A stretch of DNA of 64,000 nt from Apiospora phragmitis. Lineage: Eukaryota > Ascomycota > Sordariomycetes > Amphisphaeriales > Apiosporaceae. The stretch is from assembly GCA_038363925.1 (NCBI GenBank), contig JAQQWL010000002.1, forward strand, positions 4,588,001 to 4,652,000. Reading direction: 5' to 3'. A program made the position numbers and the translations under genes. Every line of letters starts with the position of its first letter. The first letter of the stretch is position 1. This document shows, in pieces, positions 12,385 through 25,409 of the stretch. The notes under the pieces are model-generated. The model was not told the DNA's origin, did not search any database, and saw only the letters and a program-made list of their open reading frames with translations.

Positions 12385-15300
12385 AGCAGGTCTCCGGCCG
12401 CTTTCCCGTACCGTCTCCAACTGGTATGAATAGAACTCTTTAGAGTTTTTCATCTGTAATTGCTCATTCGTGTTAAACCCGAGAATGCCATAATCTCGGC
12501 GGGCACCTGAACGGACATTCAGGCATCGACGACAATCATATATCTTCATTAAACGGGGCGCTTGGGGGTCCGTACCTGCCGGCTCTCCACTTTATACCAC
12601 CTTCACCACTCACGACTTGTATAAACATTCTTAAACGACATATTACATTGTGTTCATCGCAAAATTTGTTCTTTCAGAGCGTTTACGATGGGCATACGGC
12701 ATGTTTTTTCTGAAGATATTCGATACCTCTTTGTTTGCGTTCGGGTTTTCCGGAGGGGGGGGGGGAATACCACGGAAAATTTTGGGTGTTCCGACCCCTC
12801 CGCAAGATGGGGGCGGTTTTTGGTTTTCTCACGAATGGGCGTTCCAACTCGGGGGTTCTGCTTTTCTTACAAAACTTAATCGCATCGGTGTTCATACCAC
12901 GGAGTCTTATTTGGGATCATACGGCAGCGACTACGATAAAGTCATTATGGGTTTCTTGACGACGAGAAGAAAATACCACATATAGAGCAAGTGTTTTGAT
13001 GGGGGTTTCGGTCGCGTTTTTTGTCACATCGCTATTGCACAGCAGGCAGGCCGGGGTTTTTGCGTCCACACATCAGGAAGGGGTGTTTCTTGTTTCGGGG
13101 TCGGGTTTTGCTCTAATTGGGAATATCCGGGTCAAAGAGAAGAGAATCTCCAACCACAGAGCAATTGGGTTTTTGCTGGGCGGCGCGCGGGGAAATCAAC
13201 TGGCGATGGTGCTTTTTCGCGCTCACATCACGGAGAGGGAGTTGGTTCAATGTCATCGATCTTTTCGACGATGCAAATAAACGGGATGATATCTTTTTGC
13301 TCACTACTGCTGAAGCACATGTCGTTTTTGTTTTTCTGGTTTACTATTTCCCTGTATCAATTGCAAGACTTGCATTGGAGCACTGCGTAGGAATACCATT
13401 GCTCCTCTTCTACTTCACGCTTTATATCCTATACTCTTTTTGGTCGAAGCAACAACAGCGAGCGTAGGATATTGGGTATGGGATAGAGGAAAAGAGGTAG
13501 ACCTTGCTCTGTCTTGTGTTACCCCCTCTTGGCAACTCGATCACTTGGCTTTTCAGCCTTTGAGATTACTTCAAACCTCACTTCTCTCATTGCTCACATT
13601 GTGATATTGTGACCTGTAGAGGAATGTAACCTGCTTGCCATGATAAGGAAGGCCTTGCTATTTAACCAATGGGAAGACCAGGGCAATACTGACACAAGTG
13701 TATTGGTGCGAGTGTACTGAACCAGTAGGTAACTTCGATGTTGTTTGCTGGCTGGATGTTACTCCTTCCTGAATAGGTCTTCTGCGTACCCGGAAGGGTA
13801 CAAGGCGATGGTGACAGGGGAAACCCAACCCCCATCGCCGGGAACTTGCATGGCCACACGGGAACTGGGTGTTTGCAGCCGTGAGTTTCCCTTTCTCTTT
13901 TTCCATGTGGCTTCCCGTGTTCTGTCTTGTGGTACCTGTCTGTCTCTTTCTCCCTCTTCTTTTGGTGATACGGTGTGTCTCGTCTCGTCTCGTCTTGTGT
14001 CACGTGGGGGAGGGGGGAGAGGGGAGGCCGGCAAGGCGATCGGGGGAGCTGAGTAATATGTAAGTCAGTTCTTGAAGACGGGGACTGTGTACATATTCGT
14101 TTTGGGATTCATTATCAGTATAAGAGATAAGATAGGTTGTACATATGGTCTTGGGTTATTCAGATGTACCATGATGGGGAACAGACAGCAGCCTTGTGTC
14201 ACGTAATGGGTATCAAACAGCAAAAGTCCTCCTCCAAGCATCTGATTGTAGCCATAGACGATTATAGGTTGAGGGCAATTGTGATGGTATTTATACGATG
14301 GGCGTCTCTCTCTTTTTTTTTTTTTTTTCTCCAAGGGGAAACAGACTGTACAGCTTAGCTTGACTTTGGCGATTGAGCCGGTGAGTTCATAGTAGTATAT
14401 ACCTAAACGCCCTAGGAAGACAAGTATATGTACACTGGATTCATTATACACAAGGCATACCTATTGAATCCAGTAAAGAGGGAATATGTGTGTCAGAAGA
14501 GTATAAAGGTCGGCAACACCTACCAGGTAAGTTGTTGGGTCAGATAGCGATCATGATGATTGATGATGGTAACCTACACACACGACTTCGTCTAGCCACT
14601 TCTCTCGAAATGGTTTCGTTTGGTCTATGGTTACATGGCGCACGATACGCGAAGGATCATGGATGTGAAAGGGGCTTATGTTTCCCAGACACCTTGCGGC
14701 ATTGCCCAGTCATGGTGATGGGAAAGGTCCGGTCCGGGTTCGGGCTCGGATCACATCATCAGACAGAAAGAAATAATATCGTGTGGCGCCCACTCTTGTT
14801 GGAAAATAGAGCGAAAGGGTGTGCAATTGCGTAGCTACGGACGACGCCGGATGGCGCAGAGTGCGATAAGGGATGTGCAAGTAGAAATTGGTTGACTCCA
14901 TTGCGAATCGCAGCCGTTCCCCTGAAAGCGAGGTCCGGTGCCCACTCATACGCCTCTCTCGAATTGTTGATGATACGAACTAATCAACGACCACTTGCAT
15001 ATCTGTATTCATTACTTACGGTTCTCACATACTACCTACTCAATATTAGCATCATCATCAATGCCTGCCCGACAAGAGATATACAGTAAGCGGGACACCG
15101 GTAAATAATAATAATCCAAACCATTTACCTTGATGTAAGGAATAAGCATTATGATCGGATAATTAAGGAATTTATGCTGAGCTAAGTAAGCTGACATGAT
15201 AGATAAATGGCCCTATGCCCAATTATCAGGAAACCTGCGAATGCGAAGGGAAGAAGCACGCATGCTCATTGAAGATACCGGGATTTCGCGACATACGTAC

Positions 15301-15896
15301 AGCAGCACCGATGTACGACCAACGGAAACGTGCATACATGAAGATGAGAACGTAGAGAAGCAGGCGATGACGCATCGTCTACTCGAGTTGATACATCAAG
15401 TGAGTGAGGATATACATATCGACGACACGATAAGTACACTACTTACTACACACACGGGACCGCAATTTGTGACCATTGATTGCAACAATTTCTTAATTCA
15501 TTTGAGATATCATAGCAAAAGGCCCGAAGACATATATACACCGCTATGCTAGGCATAGCTGTAAGTAAACACAAGTAGGCCAACACTCACCATCACTAAC
15601 ACGAGGAACCCAGAAACATCAAAAAGCGCGAGGCTATGCATTTCCACCGACGACCAATGAAACGGTACCTCATACCTCTCGCGGGTTACCCCATGAATGA
15701 AGCACACGCCTCACCTCAATTTCTAAACGACACACATATCTAAGTATCATCCATTCAAGCACCACCTACGTAAGTGCGCTTCTTATCTACTACTTCCCCC
15801 CTCCAACCATCCCCAAAAGGGGCCCCCCGCACAACCTTAGGTACCCCCATCCATCTAAAGCTCACTCGCTTCTCATGTTATTCTGCTATATCCTCT
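12385..15896. other. Intergenic stretch (about 3.5 kb)
   Basis: The first part is probably the 3' UTR of the 188-aa gene. An 11-base G run lies at 12755-12765 and a 16-base T run at 14313-14328. The frames at 12650-13467 and 15196-15552 look neither protein-like nor spliced, so I support no gene here. Confidence 0.55.
14313..14328. repeat. T homopolymer preceded by CT repeats
   Basis: Sixteen T in a row after a short CT dinucleotide run. A simple repeat in intergenic DNA. Confidence 0.9.
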
Positions 15897-18031
15897 TCAC
15901 AGCTGAGGCCTAGTCTCAGAAGCCCCCAGCTTCTTGTTAGCAGTAAAGGCAGCGAAGTACTCATTAAGGGCCTCGACGGTGCCGGCGCCCTCGACGAGAC
16001 TGACAACAACACCGACATAGCCGTCGGGCCGCACGACGACCACTCCACCTTATCCTCGTCGAGGCCAAGCTTGGCGTGGGCAGCGGCGCGAGCGTCGGGC
16101 ACGCGGCGGCTCCAGATATCGTCGGCATAGACGAGGTCGCGATACCGCGCCAGCAGGCCGGGCACGTCGCGGGAGATCTCGATGTCGGAGCGGCGGGCCG
16201 CGAGGATCGTACACACCGAGAAGAAGCGGCTGTGCGGGTTCAGGCAGTCGTGATGCGAGACCTGGTCCATATCGGCACGGAGGTGCGACCCAAAGAAGGA
16301 GTCGGGCCTCGCCAGGTGCGCCGCGAGGTCGGCCAGCGCCTTACGGTTCCGCACCGGGTGGCCCCCGAACACGTACAGCCGGAAGGCGCCGTTGAGCGGG
16401 ATCTCCTGCTCGAGGTGCACGACGTTGGCGTCGACGACGCGCGTCACGTCGGCGTTGATCATAAGCCGGCCCGTCCGCAGGTTCGTGCCCTGAGGGTGGA
16501 TGAGCGGGGACCGCGCCGCGTGGTCCGGCGACCAGTTGAGCGAGTTGGGGCTGTAGGCCACGCCGTAGCCGCTGGTGAACTCGCACGACTCCTTGAATGT
16601 CCGGATGAAGTCGTTGTCGTCTTCGGCGCCACCGCCGCTTTGGAGCGCGGGCTTCTGCTCCGACGCCGCTTGCACCGTGTCCGCCGAAGGCCGCGTCGAG
16701 AAGAGCTTGGCGTACTTGTTGTCGAAGTTCAGCAGGTTCTCGGCAACCTCTTTCCGCTCGGGCTCGTACGTCTTCAGCAGCTCGCGGTCTGCGAAGCCGG
16801 CTTCTACTGCATGTATCTTCCACGCGAGGTTGAGCGCGTCCAAGAAGGCCGTATTCATACCTTGTCCGGCTTTGGGCTATTCGAAGAAGGGGTTAGTGAC
16901 CAGACAACATCTTATTTGGAGCAAGGCAATCAACTTACACTATGAGTATGGCAAGCATCGCCACCTAGGAAGACCCTCTGGTCAAGGGTGTATCTTTCGG
17001 AAATACCCTGCCCGATGGGATAGACGGAATACCACTCTACACGTTCCCACTCGATGAAGTAGGGTTGCAGGATCTTCTTCGCTGTTGCTTGAACCTCTGC
17101 CTCCGTTGCCGTCTTCCGAGGATGGAAATTGGGATCTGTCGAAGAGGCGATCTGGATATACAGCCGGACCATATTATTTTCACGGGGGATAACCATGATC
17201 GACCCGTTTTCCGAGTGGATAGTGCATTTCATCTATAACCATGTTAACCAACCGTCAATACATAAGCCATGCGTCTTCTCTACGAACCTTAATATCGGGA
17301 AATCGGTCTTCACCACACCGTCCATTACGCCCCAGACGTTAGAGATAGGGTCCTTGTGCTTGATGCCGATTTTGAGCTCATCTCGCACGAAGGACCGGGC
17401 GCCCTCGCCACTGAAGAGGTACTTGGCATGTACGGTCTCCTCGAAGGTGCCGTCGGTGTGTTTCAGCTGGACCTCGACGGGGTACTCCGGGTTGGCCTGC
17501 TCGTCCGTCTTGAAGCCGGTGATGGTCCACGGCCGCTGCACCTTGTTGCCGGACTTGGCGAGATCAGCGATGAAGACACGCTCGATCAGGCCCTGGTGCA
17601 GCAGCGTCGTGAAGGGGTACCGCGCGTCGATAAAGCTCGGACAGCTGGCCCAGGTGCCGGTCCGGACGATGCCGTTGCCGCTCTTGGGAGGATCCCAGAA
17701 TGCAACCTCGTAGACCCGGGCGGGCTTGTGCGCCATGATGGCCGACTTCAGGCCCATGTTGCGGAGCAGGTCCAGCGACCTCGGCTGGATACCGTCCGCG
17801 CGCCCCGTCGGGGTCGGCTCGGATCTGTTGTCGATGTGCTTGATGGTGTATCCCCATCTTGCCAGGCAGGTAGCCAACATCAAGCCCACCGGGCCGGCTC
17901 CTACGATGACTGATCCGAGGGTTAGCTCCCTGCTGTTCGTGACCTGGCCGGACGGACGGACGGGGTGGCGGTAACTTACCAATATCATAGTTCGGCGACG
18001 AGGGCCTTTTTGCGGGTTGGGTCTCGATCAT
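15897..18031 (-). CDS. FAD-dependent aromatic monooxygenase, phenol 2-monooxygenase type
   Basis: This flavoprotein likely uses FAD and NAD(P)H to hydroxylate a phenolic compound in the cytosol. Exons on the minus strand are 18031-17980, 17909-17288, 17232-16939 and 16876-15897; the ATG at 18031 begins [10 protein letters not shown]. The Rossmann motif GAGPVG is at residues 21-26. The usual DG motif appears as SGEGARS (184-190), with Glu where many relatives have Asp. GDACHTHS then PKAGQGMN (about 316-331) is the FAD-ribityl motif, split by an intron. The C-terminal third is the thioredoxin-like domain of this family. Two frame problems exist. Near 16035-16048 one base is missing, which replaces the normal ending. 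Near 17291-17298 the exon end reads one base short of the family DFPDIK|MKCTIHS junction, although a GTAGAG donor at 17283 gives an in-frame alternative. With both bases added the protein is 649 aa, the normal size. Its substrate is unknown and no catabolic partners lie next to it. Confidence 0.9.
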
Positions 18032-21000
18032 AGCGACGATATGTGGTGTGAAGGGGTGGCGAACAGGTGGCCGATGATGCAGAAGCAAGGTGTATCGATG
18101 AAAAGGGCAAGCAGGGCGGCGTCAATAGGCTGCCAAACAGCCTGATAACGGAAGCGAATCGGAAGGGGGGCCGAAAGGGAACTACGTCTATATTGGGTAT
18201 CTCAATGCAACATGACAAGCGATCCAGAACGTCTGCTCGTGCTTTCCTGTCTCGTTTTTTTATTACCGATCCGCTTGAACAGATGGCTTAGAATAAAGAG
18301 CGAGAGGTGTAGGAGATATGTTAAGTCCTATATACTTGAAGCACACGTGGTGGTGGTGGCCTCGCCGGTGAATCCGAGTTGCTGGAAGTGTCCAGGCCGA
18401 TGGGTAGATCCGAGACGCCAGGAGGACCAAGCGAGATGGACACACTGTTACGGGTCCTTCTCACGGCATAGATTTCGGGAAGGAGCATGCTCTCTCTGAA
18501 CCGAAGGCATCATTCCAAGTGAGCGGAAAGATGGGGTACTGGCTGGGGGACAAGGGGGACAAGACTCCATGCTGGGGAGTGCTTATCCACTCGAGTGGCA
18601 TCTGCTCCACCACGTGGGAGCCAAGCGCAGGCGAGTAAGAGACGGTGCAGGTGAGCGCAATCATCAGCGCTGTTGCCGAGTTGCCTCAAGTCTTCTGCAT
18701 AGCTGGTGGATGATTCGCCCCGACTACCGGCCTATGTATGTAGCAGTAGCTCAAGAGCTCAAGGCCATACAAGGCCATCAATAGCCAGTGGCCACTGATG
18801 GGGTTTGGGTGTGCAGCTTGGGCGTCTTGGGGGCGCGTTTGGGGGGGATAAGAAATTCGATGACTGCGACACAACCTCCCCTGTAAATCCCCGTGGGGCC
18901 TGGGCCGCGTCTACAGCGCCCTGCCTTACTTTTTGCTGGGACCGGGAGGTAGACACGGTAATCAAGAAAGGTGGGGCCGAAGCGGGGTACTCACGGCTGA
19001 GAATCTCGGCTTTGAGAAGAGATTGGGAAGATTGCCTGCTCTCCCACGAGCAAGGACGTTTTTTATCAACGTGTGCTGCTTCTAGCCGAGGGAGGCTCTT
19101 AGGTAACAGCAACTTTTACCAATCCCAAATCCGAGGAACCTGGGGGACTCGTTGCACCTGATCGACCCCACATCTCTACATCATCTAGGCATTATCGCAT
19201 CGGTCCATCTGTCTTGCCGTGATTTTAAGGTAGGCACGATGTTATTTTCGCACCCTTAGTGCCTTCCACCAGTCCCAACCCCAAGGCTCAAGCTGGCAGA
19301 TTAGGGGCCTGGCACTACCAGGTAACTTTGAGTACTTCTAATAACCAATGCCAGAACTATCTCCAGATTTTATGGTCAGCAGGCGACTTGTATATGGCCC
19401 ACGCGATTGGGTATGCCTATTTCGCGGCGTGTGCTCTACTAGGTCGGCAAGTAGTCCTATCACGCGACTAGGAAGGGTATGGAGGCCCATTCAATTTATA
19501 CCTTGATGTTCGAAAGCCGTCCATATGGAAGGAAAATTGAAGGTGGCCGGCACGCAAGCTCGGGTGCCATCTAAGTATGCGTATACTTCGTGCAGAGACT
19601 ATCCGCAAAGTCACGGAGATAAGGATGGACGCGTCAACCTTTACGACATGATTTCCCCCCCGACGGACTACATGTCCTAAGGGGTAGCTCAGGAGCAGCC
19701 AATCTATATCTCCTTATCCTCAGAAAACCATCACTGAGCTGACTTCCATTGATGGCGGGCAACACAAATATCTCAGAGATGACCAAGAAGAAGATATAGG
19801 GGTCAACGCAATTAATCGCTTGATGCCCCCCTGCATCGCGGGACGCCCTTGGGATTCTCGTTCGGGTTCTCCAGTTCCACCGATCTTGCATAGTGATGTT
19901 GCTGATGAGGCTGCCGCTCCCGAAATGCCACTCGATTGGTTCTGGTATAACCCGAGCGGTTCTCCGCCTTATAAGCCGTTGCAAAATGAGAGCCATAGTG
20001 GAATGACGCATGTCTTTTCAACGTTTCTGTTGTATTATAGTAACTAACTACACGTATATTTCTTTCACCTTGGATTCCTTCTGCTGGTCGTATCTTGCAT
20101 ATCTGGATAGAAAATGTACGACCTCTCGCCGCCTGGGCTGTAAAAACCAGGGCTGGAATCTTGGCTGGGGAACTGCGTCAAACGAGATATTCCCGACACT
20201 GACAAATGCTAACACTAGGGATATGGGATGAGTTGCGCTAAGGCACGGAAGGAGTCATATTGGTGCTGTATGTATGGGTACAGAGCATCCTCCGTTCGGA
20301 TTGGAAAAGCCATACAGTAAGGGGTGGCTACATCGTATTCGTACTTGTCATATATGGTGAAAGATGCAGACGGAAAAACACAGAGCACTCACGGCTTGCT
20401 CCCTGAAGCTATCCTCGCAGTCAGCAGGCTTGGAGGCTCCAATAGGCCGCGACCCACTCGAAATATAACAGTATCTGCCTCGAACGAATTCAATTCAACT
20501 GGACTCCATTTGCTTTAAACCCCATGAAGCATAATGAGAAATATCGTTGGCTCTACACGGGAACTGAATTGCTTCGATTATCACCATAGACGGTCATGAC
20601 CTCAAGGTGTAACGAGCATGATCCCTGCTTGACTGCAGAAGGTTAGCAGCTTAGCCTTTTGACCCAGAAATGGCTGCAAGGCGCCGCGCCCCCGAAGCAG
20701 TAGTTACGTGCGTGAAAGTCCTACGCCATGCCGACAGCCTAACCTAACGCATAAAACCATCAATCAATTTCTCACGATGTTTCGAAGGGTATATAGGGAC
20801 GTCCAGGCAAGATCGCAACTTGCTCGCACCGGCATGCCAATATCCGAGCAACCCATGCTGCAGCAGAGCAGCAAATCGGGATTTGCTTCCCACTCGACTC
20901 AGTGGCCCCCATGACGTCAAATCATGACCCCGCCGACTGCCATGTGCTGGCTGGCCTGGCGCCTCAGCAGTGCACCTGACTGGCTGGCTGGAAGAGCGAG

Positions 21001-21686
21001 ACACACTGCATACATGACTTGACTTTCTGTGATGAGGGAGCATATCGGGTCAGCCGCCTTATTCTACTGATTGGACCCCGTGTTGGCTAAAGACGCATTT
21101 TCTCTCCCGTTCAAGAGGGCAGGCAATTCTGCCTTCCGGGCTGAAAGAACTACGTCTCTCATCTCATCGCCCTGTTCGTTTTGGACGGAGAAGGAAAAAA
21201 AATCGGACGATATTTCATTCGACATTTCATTCGGCCAAAGAGGCAGCCCGCAGAGCTGCATATACACCGCCTGTAAAGTCGGGCTCGGCACTGTGCTTGT
21301 TTGCATCGTCATCACACCACCCATTGCTTTTACGACAGCACTGCATATACGGAAAAAGAGGCCTATAATAAGAGTCCACGTCTTTATTTCAAGGGCAAGG
21401 GCACCACTGTTACTATTTTTCACGAGATCCCAAGGGCTCTGCTCGATTCGGAGTTTACGCCAGGACGCTTGGTCAAAGTGGCCGTTCTCCTTCACAAGCC
21501 AGTTGGCATTTTGACCTAACGAACTCTGTACAAGACCTAAACGAACAAGGTGTATTCCGTACGCGGCCACATATACTGTCTGCCGAACAAGACCATACAC
21601 ACGACTCGCTGAAAGAAATATCCGAGGAAAACAACACATCAGCAATATCTTCTGCCCCTCAAGAGCAAGCAACAAGTAGGCCAAAC
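18032..21686. other. Intergenic stretch (about 3.7 kb)
   Basis: Contains the divergent upstream regions of the monooxygenase (-) and the glycine-zipper gene (+). No frame here reads like a protein. An antisense frame that starts inside the next gene runs to 21064, but it is a shadow of that GC-rich gene. Confidence 0.55.
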
Positions 21687-22912
21687 ATGGCGGGATACGC
21701 AGGAGGCTACCGCGACCGCCGCGACCACTCGCCCGATTACACCTACGCCGGCGGTGCCAGTATACCGCCCCCTTCGGAACACGTATACAACCGGAGACCA
21801 TCGCCGCGTCAACTACCGCCGCCGTACCCGCCGTCATCCGCCACCGGTGCTTGGGGCGCACCTCCCCGCGGTGTAGACTACGAGCCTCCCACTTCACCCA
21901 CCTCCCTCCAGGTGCCCCGTTCGGCACGATCACCTCGACCGCGCTCTCTGCCTCCACCCCTCGGATGGCGGTCATCATGGTCCCGTGACGGTGACGATGA
22001 AGAAGACTATTACTACAAAGATGATCGACGGAACAGGCGGGTCCCACGGGATGGCGGTAGTCGCCAACGGGACCGCTCTCGTTCCCGTCGTGACGACGAC
22101 CGCGGCGAGCCCGACCGCGACGAAGAAAACTCGTCGCCCCTGGAGAAGGCACGCAACCTGCTCAAAGGCACCTTCACGGACTCGACCGCGGGGTTGGGGG
22201 TCGGGGTGGTCGGCGCCCTGCTGGGCGGACTGGCGGCACGCGAGGCGGCCGAGGCGACGTCGCACCACGGCCGCCACCACTCGCAGGACAGCAACGAAGA
22301 GGCGGCGGCGCGGCGCAACCAAGCACTGGCGACCATGGTCGGCGCTGCTGTGGGCGCCTTTGGAGCCAACGCGGTCGAGAAGCGACTCGAGCTCGGCCGG
22401 GACCGCGACCGTGTCGAGCAGGAGAGGTCAAGGGACCGGACTTACCGGCGCGGCAGCCGTGGGGATGACCACGACCGTGCCAGTTTGGCGTACATGGACA
22501 TGAAGAGGAGAAGCGGCGGCGGCGGCGGCAATTTCGAGGTCATCGAGAAGAGGGAGATGGTGGGGCGGCCACGGTCGGGGATGACTACGACCGCCGGGCC
22601 GGAAGGGACATGCAGATTGTCACGACGCGGCCGCGGTCCAAGGACGACTTTGACCGCCGGAGCGGCAGCGGCTGGGACTGGGTGGATGACGCCGCCGCCA
22701 TGGAGTCGCAGGTGTCGAAGAGGGGATCCACCAAGGGCCATGGCCGCGGCGCCGTCGAGCGGGAGATCGACCCGGAGGCGAAGAGTTGGCGCAGCGTGGA
22801 GGACTGGGTGTACAGCGACGGAGGGGCGCGTGCGGCTGAGCTCGAGAGGGAGAACTTTTACCGGGAGCGCGAGAGGAGGCGGAGGAGCGAGGAGCAGCGG
22901 TACCGGTATTGA
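21687..22912 (+). CDS. Charged glycine-zipper protein of unknown function, one exon, about 408 aa
   Basis: The N-terminal 150 residues are Pro/Tyr/Arg-rich and disordered, with RD/RS-type repeats (RDRSRSRRDDDRGEPDRDEE). Two glycine-zipper-like hydrophobic hairpins follow: GLGVGVVGALLGGLAAREAA at about 172-191 and ATMVGAAVGAFGANAVEKRL at about 214-233. Such segments can insert into or oligomerise on membranes. The C-terminal part is charged and carries repeated DYDRR/DFDRR units and a conserved-looking SGSGWDWVDDAAAM stretch. The frame breaks in the G run at 22577-22580: codons before it are in one frame, and the DYDRRAGRDMQIV continuation to the TGA ending at 22912 is one base out. Adding one G gives a 408-aa protein. 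No homologue with a known role comes to mind. Confidence 0.7.
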
Positions 22913-24140
22913 TCACTTAGGTCATCAGTACCATGCGTCGTCTGTGGTGCTTGCCTTGGCTGCCCAGGCTGCCTATGTACTTCTGACTTGCTTGTTTCGA
23001 AGGGGAAGAGAATGAGGGCGATGGGCGTTTGGGAATATAGGATAGGAAAAAGATACGGTGGGCAATGGTAATGGGATTTACGACTTCACGGCTCTTTTAA
23101 CATATACAACTACATATATATATATAAATTAGCATCTCAAAGCGAACAGATTGATTACTGGGAGGGATTTGCTTAGAGCGCTACATTTTTGTCTCTATAC
23201 TCATATACTTGGCCCCCTAGAATCGCCCCTTGTTATATAACAAACCAAGATCATCTATATTCACTGTTAATCGATCCATGCCTTTCGGTAAAAAAAACCT
23301 CTTCCTGGGTAAGTAGCTAAAGATGTGCGAGGCCGTGGCTCTGACCACCCTACTCCTTTTTCTTTTGCTCCGAATCAAAACACATATTGCATACCAATAG
23401 CTCCAATGTTCTTAGTATCCGAACTGCCTTTCTCCATAGTGGCCTGCCACAGATAATGAAAAGGACAGACTGAGTGTTACAGGTATTCCTAGAAATTGGA
23501 TGACTAGTATGTACTTGACTTTTATTCCAGTCACTAGTCATTGGTGAGATGAACACCTGGCTCAAAGCGTCAGGATCTCACGGCTTATGTAGTATGCCTC
23601 ATCAAACAGACGATCCGGATCGAGATGATCGATATTCATATTGGGAACAATTGGACTCTAAATCAATGAAGCCTGTCCAGAAAAAGAGTTCAATAGGCTT
23701 CAGCTTATAGAGAGGATGATGGAATTCTTTGACCATAGGTAGGGTGTGGTGGTTGGTGGTGAGCTGCGCCACAACAGCCCGGACCAAGTATCACATTGAG
23801 TAAGTGACCAGCCACAGAGTGCTTGCTTGACGGTCAGACTATGACGGAACCCGAGCTTCCATTTGGATATGTCAGTCTGTCGAGCTACTGTAGTATAGGC
23901 ACGGCGGCACATGAGCTCCAAATACACACCACTTGCCTCTTCTCCATCCATGTGACATTATTGCATCGTAAATTTGATGTTGAGCTTCATTTCTTCCTCT
24001 CCCTACTCGATTTGATTATTTACTACTTACTCTCGTTTCCCGCCAGACCAACACCCACTGATTTCCCTTCTACTTCATCAACAACAACACCACCACTACG
24101 AAACGTTGTTCCCGGGTCGTCTCACTTTTTGGCCAACACC
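22913..24140. other. Intergenic stretch
   Basis: 3' flank of the glycine-zipper gene and promoter of the Atg27 gene. It has an AT dinucleotide run at 23114-23126. A CT- and CAACAACACC-rich leader precedes the start at 24141. No gene seen. Confidence 0.6.
23114..23126. repeat. (AT)n microsatellite
   Basis: Short AT dinucleotide run about 200 bases after the stop codon of the upstream gene, probably in its 3' UTR or just beyond. Confidence 0.85.
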
Positions 24141-25409
24141 ATGCGGTTTTCTTCGTCGATAAGTCCCGGCGCAGCCGATGCGTCACTGCTCCTGCTCCTG
24201 CTCGCCCCGGCGGCCAACGCCATGCTGCAGTGCGAGTCCATCGTGGCCGATGGGAAAAATTCAACCTGAAACCGCTAGGTGGCGCGCACTCGGTCGTGGT
24301 CAGTCAGCTCGACGACCTCGGCACCAACTACGTCAACACGACCTACACGACCGATATTTGCCAGGCTTTGAAGCGCAAAGGGGAGGTTGATAGGAAACTA
24401 CAATGTCCTCAGGGCACGCGAGGTATGTACCGTAGTCTCCATCACGAGTCCTCTTATGTAATCCCGAGACGCGTGAAGGAAAGGGAATATTACGTTGGGC
24501 TAACACATCTCGTCACCTCCTTGTGTAGTCTGCGCTTTAGAGCATTACGTCGCAAACGATGATAAGAAATCCGACTCCCTCCACTCCGTATTCCCCATCG
24601 CAGGCGAGCTTAAGGGTAAAGCGAACGGTGGCGGTAACCTGGACCACGAGGCCGTCCGGCTGAGCACGAGCGATTCGAACTCGGACTCGAAGAAGGAGGG
24701 CCTGCGACTGGTCTTGCGAGGCGGCATAAGAACCTTCGAGGACAAGACCCAGAAGAAGCAGCAAGCCATCATCGAATTCGTCTGCGACAAGGACAAGGAA
24801 GGCACCGAAGGAGAGGTCAAGCCCGATGACGAATACGACGACATGACGAATGCTGCTGCGGTGCTCCGAAGGGGCTCGCCGACCGACCCTCTCCTCTACG
24901 CCGCCGATGAGGGAGGCGACGGCGACGACAAGGAGCCGAAGCCTACGGGACCGGTGCAGCTCGGACCCGAGGATCGTGCTTTGACCTTCGAGAGCTACGG
25001 CGCTCTGGACAGCGACAAGAACATCGATGTGCTGCGCCTCACCTGGAAGACCAAGCACGCGTGCGAGGATGCCGCGGACAACGGCGGCAAAACGCCGAGC
25101 AAGTCTTGGGGTTTCTTCACCTGGATTGTCATACTGTACGTCTTTCTTTTTCCACCAACCTGAGAGAAGTTCCTCGGAACAGAGCTAACTCGGTTAACTC
25201 ACAACAACAGTGTTTTCCTCGGTACGGCGGCCTACCTCATCTTCGGCTCGTGGCTCAACTACAACCGCTACGGTGCCCGCGGCTGGGACCTCCTGCCCCA
25301 TGGCGACACCATTCGCGATATCCCTTACCTCATGAAGGACTGGGTGCGGCGCGTGCTCAACACAGTACAAGGCAGCGGTGCGAGCCGAGGCGGATACAGC
25401 GCGGTCTGA
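24141..25409 (+). CDS. atg27: Autophagy-related protein 27 (type I membrane protein)
   Basis: Atg27 is a single-pass membrane protein of the Golgi, endosomes and pre-autophagosomal structures that supports Atg9 vesicle cycling. Exons are 24141-24422, 24529-25135 and 25211-25409; the introns are clean GT-AG in phases 1 and 2. The start encodes a hydrophobic signal peptide (ADASLLLLLLAPAANAMLQC). A Cys-containing luminal domain follows (DICQALKR, KLQCPQGTR, VCALEHYV, IIEFVCDKDK, HACEDAADNG), as in the mannose-6-phosphate-receptor-homology fold. One transmembrane helix (FFTWIVI to AAYLIFGSW) spans the last intron, and a short cytosolic tail ends GGYSAV. The A run at 24255-24259 is one base short: as written, the protein stops at TGA soon after the signal peptide. 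With one more A the frame joins KFNLKPLGG and gives 362 aa, with both intron phases correct. Confidence 0.86.

Noticed and set aside
15196..15552. 118-codon plus-strand frame
   Set aside because: No codon bias or family pattern and no neighbouring exons; chance frame.
15897..18031. Monooxygenase as part of a secondary-metabolite or phenol-catabolism cluster
   Set aside because: No synthase, transporter, dioxygenase or pathway regulator lies beside it; the neighbours are non-coding or unrelated.
19681..19760. Short GGTAGCTCAG-like sequence suggesting a tRNA
   Set aside because: No cloverleaf, anticodon stem or T-loop could be formed by eye.
21064..22152. 362-codon antisense frame opposite the glycine-zipper gene
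   Set aside because: Its GC-rich half is a shadow of the coding strand and the rest is not protein-like. The plus-strand gene has the coherent domains.
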